From Perkinsus olseni (lineage: Eukaryota; Perkinsozoa; Perkinsida), in the NCBI GenBank assembly GCA_013115125.1, contig JABANN010000008.1, positions 111,435-175,434 of the forward strand: a stretch of DNA of 64,000 nt, written 5' to 3'. The stretch's first letter is position 1; every line of letters starts with the position of its first letter. Below, piece by piece: positions 58,037 to 64,000 of the stretch. A program made the translations under genes and the position numbers. The notes beneath the pieces are model-generated. The model did no database searches. It was given only the letters and a program-made list of their open reading frames with translations, and was not told the origin of the DNA.

Positions 58037-59735
58037 TCACCTTTGCCGGTCATCTGCCAAGAAGTCATCGACAAGCTTCTTGACCATATCCTGTTTCTCT
58101 CTGCTCAGAGATGCCTCCATGACATCCCTAGCCGTGCATGCTCTTTCACGCCGACCTTTGCGTTGTAACTCCACACGTACCTCGAAGTCGACTCCTGCTT
58201 TCTGGATGAGCTTAAACCAAGTCTCACCTTCCGTCCACCTATACGGCATGGACTGTTAGGAGGTTGGAAGGCTTCGACACAGGCAGCAGCGCTACGCTGC
58301 GTCGGAAACCTGATTGATCATATGAATCGTTTCAATGGCTAGGCTGTTGTAGAACTGAGCAGCGACCCACTTGACAAACACAGTTCCGCGGAAGGTGCCC
58401 CTGGCATCTAGGTGAAACTCAATACCGATAGGCGGTAGGGGGAGCCTCTCCCTCATCAAGGTCTCGACGATCTGATCAGAGATATCCCGTCAGAAGATAT
58501 CATGGCGTGATTGTCCTACTTCGGCCTTGGTGACATCACCGGCAAGGTTCTTCATCACGACAGTGTCGATCTCGGTGAGGGCCTTACTGGCCCGACGACG
58601 GCCCTCCTCTCCTCGGTTTGAGGGTGACAGTACGGATGTAGATGATAGAGACGATGATGCCCGATGGTCTCTGGGACCTTGTAGGGCCGCCAATATCGCT
58701 GCCCCTGACACACGAGGGGATGAAACTCCTAGTCATTTCCCTCGTTACCAGTACAGGCGTTAATTATAGCCGATGCTTACCTATATCAGGCTCTAGCAAG
58801 GCGCTGGCTAGGATTGCAGCCGCGTCGGTCTCTGGTAAGGACATAATGTGGACAAACCTTGAATCAAGCGGCGTGATAAACCGTCAGCGAACGCTATTTG
58901 TGGCATTCCCGGGAAGTCGACAGATAAGCCACCTTTCTGTGCATCAAAGAGCCGGACATGATCCGAATTGAATAACACAAGCAACTCTACGAGGCCACTG
59001 ACAACAGCTGTGATGATACGACATATTGGTGATTCATGTGCGTCATGAACTCACGCTGACAGCAGCTAGGATGCCATCAAAGATACCCACTCCACTGGCG
59101 CCTGTAGACCGGCACTCTCGCTGCCCTTCCCATTACGCTAGCCTTCGAGCTAGTGACAGCATGGATCCCTAGAGGGCCCACACCCGGGTGGTAACCCATG
59201 TACCTAAAACAAGACTACTCCGAAATAAGAGACTCGACCAGTGGCTCTGTTTCCCCTTCCAATACCCGGGCATGCTCGTATCCACGTTCCCAATGGTATC
59301 TCTATCGATCCCCTTCGCAGCGCAATAGTAAACCTCCGGCGAAGTGTGGTAGCCGACAAAACTGCTGGCCGAGAGGGATCTAGCACTCGCGGACCTCCCG
59401 CATAGACGCTCTCTGCCTCTCGCAACGATCTTTTCATCGAAGGCCTCCGACGCCCGGTCCTGAGCCCACAAACCTCCTCAAGCTCGGCTGAGCGCCTTCC
59501 CCAGTACTACCGCTGCCATCTGAACTCTCCTAAGATACGACTTGTCGAACTGGTATGGATTCTGAGTGCCGGAAAAGACGTCTCTACCATCCTTGCAGCC
59601 CGCAATAGTCTTCGGCTGGAACATCGTCACGTAGCAAGGCGTTGCCGCGACGTCGTGGTACTTGTTACACGCCCCTGGGCCCAAACCCGCCCGGAGCGTC
59701 CGACTACGCATGTGCTTAGACGATCTACGAGGCAT
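58037..59735 (-). CDS. RRM-like RNA-binding protein, multi-exon, partly resolved
   Basis: Spliced 3' exons give ALTEIDTVVMKNLAGDVTKA, EIVETLMRERLPLPPIG, GTFRGTVFVKW, TEGETWFKLIQKAGVDFEV and EKQDMVKKLVDDFLADDRQ. VVMKNLAG and RGTVFVKW look like the RNP2 and RNP1 strands of an RNA recognition motif, though this is a weak match. Further 5' exons include GASGVGIFDGILAAVS, FNSDHVRLFDAQKGG and ILASALLEPDIGAAILAAL. The first ATG (59735) begins MPRRSSKHMRSRTLRAGLG, and exons near 59170-59500 were not resolved. The 3' end could be the stop at 58037 or could continue across the tRNA into 56401-57879. It is divergent from the gene at 59885, with 150 bp between. Confidence 0.45.
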
Positions 59736-59884
59736 TGTGATAGGTCATTCCAAGGATAACTTCTAGGAGACGGCTGTGCTGTTAAAATGGTCTGTCGAAC
59801 ACTGAGGAAGTGCAAGATGAGCAAGAGGAGCAAGATGTGCGCACTCAGTCCCCTCAAGTCAACTTCCCATAACTCTTTTCATAG

Positions 59885-60876
59885 ATGGAAGGTTTACCAC
59901 GGCCCAGTAGGAAGGAACAGCAGTCCTCCATGACAAGTAAGCTCTGCTGTCACTGCTGCCAACGAGTGAATCATGCTGTTTTCAGTCGGCAGCCCACGTC
60001 GGCTCAACTTTTCTCGCCGCGTCCTGTCGAGCAAAACCCTGCCGTGCCGGGACGAGATCGAACTCGTCAGTTCAGAGGCGGTTGCTCAGGTAGTCTCCTA
60101 CGAGTATCTTTCTTCCCGTGAAAAGCTAGGTGGGACCTCAAGATGCGCGGTTCCAGGTTCAAGAGCTAGAGGCCCAGCGAGAGACTTTGCTTTCCGAAAT
60201 CAAGCAGTTGAGAAAGAGACGGCACGTCAACCAGGTACGCATAAGGAAAACTACTAACCAGCTGGACGAGGGCAATGCTCTGGTAATGCACTCTATCGAC
60301 AGCGACGCAGGGGACGTAGGGATCGCTTAGGCTGTTGATTTGGCTAAAAAATGCGAAGTTCTGGAAGACGGAAATATCGCTAAGCGGAATACGTTGAAGG
60401 GAGCTCGACGGTAATGGCCCGCTGTGGTTTCTTCAATGGGGGAGCCCTAGTTCAGGGACTACGATCAAGCTGAGAAGAAAGTGTCGGAACAGGAAAAGTG
60501 CAGCGATGAGATGTCCCGTCAGCTCTTGGCCATCAGGGCCGAGGTAATGTTCGTAGAAGGTTATCATGCGTGATAGTATATGGCACATCGCGAGGTCCTC
60601 CGTTCTAAGCCCAACGTGTTGTCGGCTCGTAAACAGTTGGGAGTTGTGGAAACGGAGAAGGATCGCATTGCTGCGAGCGTTGGACGAGTAGAGAGGGAGT
60701 GCAAGGTACTATGACCGTAGCGCACTGGTTCCAGCGACGGCCTCCAGGCTACTTCGACCCGTATGAATGATCTCACACGTCACAGTGCAGAGCTTACTCG
60801 CTCTCTGCATGAGGCCTTGGCTGAGGGCAGCTCTGAGGGGTCCACCAGAAAGCCCTTCGGTGCCGCAGCTAGATAG
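59885..60876 (+). CDS. Coiled-coil protein
   Basis: The start MEGLPRPSRKEQQSSM is spliced to SPRRLNFSRRVLSSKTLP, then heptad-rich exons: FQVQELEAQRETLLSEIKQ with LRKRRHVNQ, AVDLAKKCEVLEDGN, YDQAEKKVSEQEKCSDEMSR, YMAHREVLRSKPNVLSARKQ, LGVVETEKDRIAASVGRVER, and a final exon STRMNDLTRHSAELTRSL ending FGAAAR. Introns are short with GT-AG ends. Charged, helical and without membrane segments, it is probably a structural or cytoskeletal coiled-coil, but the family is not recognised. Some junctions are uncertain. Confidence 0.55.
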
Positions 60877-61208
60877 TCTTCATGATGCTTGTGCTCTTCG
60901 ACATTCACATGTTCTTTTGCTGTGAGCTGCTCTGCTGAGATGCGTTGGGAAAGGAGTGGTATCTGATGCAAACCTGTTCTGGGAAACACCTCGTATTCCG
61001 GTGCGGCCTTCCTGTCAGTAACATGTCTAGCTCACGACGTAGGCTATTGCCCGTCCTCTTCCTATCGACCGGCTCCGCGAACCCGTGTGGCCTTTGGCAG
61101 GAGCCGGCTCAGCTCCACTACCTGGACGGACTCAAGGGTCCCAACGGCGATAAATTCGGTGATGTTTCGAGCAACTCCTACATCGAGACAAGTCTCTCGG
61201 ATTAGGTT

Positions 61209-61700
61209 ATGTATGTGTTAGCCGCTGTGGCTCGAATCTTCACGATCCAGTTTGCCCCAATACAGCTGGACCGGCAGCATCTTGCTTGCTTGAGGATGAT
61301 AGTAGGAAGGGAAAGATGCCTCTCTCTCTTACTTTTCATCCTTCCCTTGCATCATGATTCCTGCAGGTTCTAAGGGCAATGAGTATTGTATTGGTACTTG
61401 CATTAGTGCTCAGGATTGTGATAGTAGCGGAGTCAACGCTAGGAGCTACCGATGCGTCCACGGCACTCGTGAGTATTCGCGGCCTCGGACCAGACGAAAA
61501 GTGGGCCTGCTGTCAGCTGGATCTTCGGGGTTCCGCGGTATTTGCGTTCATGAGACCAACTTCAAAGAAATGCCGGGTTTGGGTGGAATGAAGAAGCTCA
61601 ACTTCATGGTACTCTCAAATCCTGTGTTCCATCCTCATTGCCGGAGATCTCAGTCGCAATCAAAGTTGGTGCAGCAAGCTCTGCATCCTTCACGGGTAGG
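61209..61700 (+). CDS. Possible small Cys-containing secreted protein
   Basis: A possible first exon MYVLAAVARIFTIQFAP (weak leader) spliced to GSKGNEYCIGTCISAQDCDS and YRCVHGT, then SSGFRGICVHETNFK. Cys spacing suggests a disulfide-bonded extracellular protein. The 3' end is not determined, and the next gene's start is very close, so exon assignment is weak. No family recognised. Confidence 0.3.
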
Positions 61701-61868
61701 GACGGTAGTTCAAGACTCAGGGGCGGCAGATACAGAGCAAGACGGCTCGAAACAGCGCCTGCAAACGTGAGTACTGCTGGGGAGCAAGTTGTAAGAGTTA
61801 AGTCAGGTTGGCAGCGGCAAACGCTGCGCTCGATGTCCTCGGACGGCGCTATGGCATGACAGGCGACC

Positions 61869-63419
61869 ATGACTACCAAGCTCTTAAGAAACACCTCACT
61901 GACTTGGGGAAAGGCCGCAGTGGTAAGCACATGGGGGAGTATTCATTTTGGTCACTCATCAGCAGCTCAATCATCGCCTCCGCTCTTCGACCCCCCGAAC
62001 ATCGGAGATTCTCTGGCGAATGGAGTCAAGGGAGCTGTCAAGACAATGTTACACCCTCTGGAATCAGTGAAGTCAGCCCTAGGAGGCGTGCGGCAATCTC
62101 ACCGTCAAGCGCTACGCTACGTCCTCTGATTCACAGGTCCCTGCTGTGACAACTCAGCCTCACTCGCAAGCGCAAGCGCCCAGGCTCGAGCTCAGTACCG
62201 GCTTCACTCAAGCCCCCCACCATGCGGGAGGCTTCATCTACACAGTCCAGTCAGTCTCTCATCCACTGGTCTCATCAGCGTGCATAAATCTCCTCAGGGT
62301 GATCGTCGTGATGTTCTTCTTCTACCTCCTGCTTGGTTATGTTTACCAGTGTCACGTGAATGGCGCCTCTGGCCTTGAAGCTCTACCACATAAGGACATC
62401 TTGGTCGCCATCCCCGCTTCTTTGGCCAGAGCATCCGCTTTCATTCGGGTGAGCTCTTGTGAGTTCTTTCGCTTGTGAGGATCTTTGCGTCCCCTCATCA
62501 TCGTAGGATCTTATATCTGCCTCCACTGGAGGCCGTGGGAGCTTCGGTGCGAAGGGCTCAACCAGAGATTCGTTCGAGAACTTCGAGCCTCTCTAGTGGA
62601 CAGCCGTGCGACGTGGCCGTTACTGACATGTACATGTCTGATTCACACTCTGATCTATCATTAGCTTGCCGTTGTTGTGTTCACCGACAGTACTAAATGG
62701 GTTATTTTAGCCTTGAGTGCTTTCCGGAGATGCGTTCAACCTCTTTCCTGTTCTGTCTCCCTGCTCGGTCTGGGGCCTTCCTATACGGTCTATCAGAAGC
62801 CCTCTTCTGCGCAACGGCGTGTATACGGTGTTACGTTGGAGGAGCCCACGGGCTCGATTTGATTTCTCTGTGTATAGCGAAGGTACTCATAAGCCTCAAT
62901 GGCTTTAACCAAGACCAAGCCGCCAAGCTGAGGGATGCCCTCCAAGATTCCATTACCGACCACATTCCCCTACAAGCTCTCAAACTCTACAACACAACAT
63001 GCCTGTGTTATTGTCTGTTTGTTGGGCTCGCGGCAAGTCTGGGCATGATCGGAATCGGCGCGAGAATCTCCGCATTAGTGCGCGTCTACCAAGTGGCCGA
63101 CGCGTTGTCGATAGTAGCTGCCGCCTTCCTCATTGTTCTCATGCTACCGCATGCGGGTGAATATGCTGCGGCTCTCACCTTCATGGCTCAGCGAAGCCTC
63201 TCTGAGAAACTGACTGGAGTATGGCTCCTGCGCTTGCTGTCCACTGCAGAGGGCGTGGAGGTTCTATTAGGTTGCGTTGGTGTGTCATGGACCCTAGTTA
63301 GGGCCTACGGCCTTTCGCTTGTGACGGACTCGATCATCGAGGTGACGAAGGCCAACAGGGAAATGGAAAAGCTGACAGAGCCGTTCCTTCGACGCCATCT
63401 GAGGCGAATACCCGAATAA
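61869..63419 (+). CDS. Polytopic membrane protein, unrecognised family
   Basis: The start MTTKLLRNTSLTWGK leads to DPPNIGDSLANGVKGAVKTM and, over a phase-0 intron, VPAVTTQPHSQAQ. Hydrophobic segments follow: LLRVIVVMFFFYLLLGYVYQ, TKWVILALSAF, ISLCIAKVLISL, CYCLFVGLAASLGMIGIG, ALSIVAAAFLIVLML and EVLLGCVGVSWTL. The C-terminus is charged (ANREMEKLTEPFLRRHLRR) and the stop is at 63417-63419. Five or six membrane spans are likely. No transporter motif is obvious. Exons around 62480-62830 have alternative readings. Confidence 0.5.
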
Positions 63420-63575
63420 TGAAGATGCTATTGGAGTAGCCCAGTACAGTAATCCTGCACGCTTAATGTGTGTGAGTGTAACATTCTCAATGCACCGCTT
63501 CGTGGTTTGGTTATCTGAGTCGATCAGTGCTCGAAGTTATGGGCAATGGCGGAAGCGTTCGGTGATTCTCCTCAG

Positions 63576-64000
63576 ATGAATCGCATTCCGCTTTGTCGGA
63601 CAAAGTTTGTCCCCTTTTTTGAATGCCCAGAATGCCGCCAGCGATGGCAGCGCCTTTGTCTTCACTGCGACTCGCTAAACAAGCGATTCTCTCCCGCTCG
63701 TTTCCTAGGACAATGTCTACCAAGTGAGCCGATACGTGCAGGCCCCCCTTGCTGGACAAGGGCTCAGAATCTGAGCCTCAGACAGGAACCCCGGGAGATA
63801 CAGCCACCAGCGCTGGAAACGCCCGGAATTTGCCACCGAAGAAATGTGTATAACGCATGCGCGGCGACGCGTCGGACGCCAGCTGTTCCCACAGAACGGG
63901 AAGGGCCGCATGATGCGGTAACCGCATTGTACAAGAACCGATACTATTATCGTCATGATTTACATACACAATTATTGCTGTCCCTTTCAACACAACACAG
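63576..64000 (+). CDS. Possible zinc-ribbon protein, 3' end outside window
   Basis: ATG at 63576 directly after a cag acceptor; the frame stays open to the window end. It encodes FVPFFECPECRQRWQRLCLH then CDSLNKRFSPARFLGQC. The F-x-C-x2-C...W pattern with further Cys is reminiscent of 3CxxC zinc ribbons (ZAR1-like), a weak match. A perfect 7-bp hairpin lies at 63591-63605. Confidence 0.3.
   Translation, partial: MNRIPLCRTKFVPFFECPECRQRWQRLCLHCDSLNKRFSPARFLGQCLPSEPIRAGPPCWTRAQNLSLRQEPREIQPPALETPGICHRRNVYNACAATRRTPAVPTEREGPHDAVTALYKNRYYYRHDLHTQLLLSLSTQH

Noticed and set aside
58490-58711. ATG at 58711 as the start of the RRM-like gene
   Set aside because: An upstream exon (ILASALLEPDI) splices in frame into this region, so the Met is internal.
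61379-61591. ORF starting MSIVLVLALVLRIVIV as a signal-peptide protein
   Set aside because: The overlapping frame carries the Cys-rich, splice-supported reading (YCIGTCISAQDC). The hydrophobic frame is likely its shadow, though this is not certain.

Overview
The window looks like nuclear DNA of a protist alveolate. A perkinsozoan (Perkinsus-like) is my best guess and a dinoflagellate relative the alternative. The reasons are eukaryotic genes cut by many very short introns (about 32-60 nt, mostly GT-AG and at least one GC-AG), tightly packed co-directional genes, box C/D snoRNA-like repeats, a nuclear-type tRNA-Ser, and a giant repeat protein of a kind I recall from dinoflagellate and perkinsid gene sets. 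The species call is inference; no search was possible.

Bases 1-26974 hold the 3' part of one enormous gene on the + strand. Its first exon in the window runs 26 kb without a stop and encodes roughly 700 copies of a 12-residue Gly-Ser-Leu-rich repeat. Three small 3' exons, read by removing short introns, add a C-terminal domain that matches the phage-tailspike/MYRF-type intramolecular chaperone auto-processing domain (Peptidase_S74), including a Ser-Lys pair, followed by a coiled coil. This suggests a giant, probably trimeric, self-cleaving fibre or surface protein, and is the most unusual thing in the window.

Bases 26975-36962 are gene-poor accessory DNA. They hold a 103-bp tandem duplication, an 835-bp foldback element with 193-bp inverted ends and a GATC-packed core, many perfect hairpins with 1-3 nt loops, two intact-looking genes plus one decayed copy of a small secreted Cys-rich family, a 21-bp minisatellite, a stray 115-bp copy of the giant gene, and decayed RING-CH gene copies.

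Bases 36963-51894 carry a co-directional minus-strand array: a RING-CH (MARCH-like) membrane E3, AP-2 mu, UDP-glucuronate 4-epimerase, an AIFM3-like Rieske/FAD oxidoreductase, a Gln/Cys-rich protein, and two tandem DEDDy 3'-5' exonuclease genes that share near-identical tracts. Intergenic gaps are often only 90-220 bp.

Bases 52393-54000 carry ribosomal protein eS21 (+) followed by a duplicated cluster of three box C/D snoRNA-like sequences, two of which have guides complementary to conserved LSU rRNA as I remember it. Bases 54333-59735 (minus) carry a FYVE coiled-coil protein, a Ser/Pro-rich protein, tRNA-Ser(AGA) and an RRM-like protein. Bases 59885-64000 (+) carry a coiled-coil protein, a possible secreted protein, a polytopic membrane protein and a possible zinc-ribbon gene cut by the window edge. 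Exon structures were assembled by eye from splice signals, reading frame and family similarity, so individual junctions may be off by a few bases.
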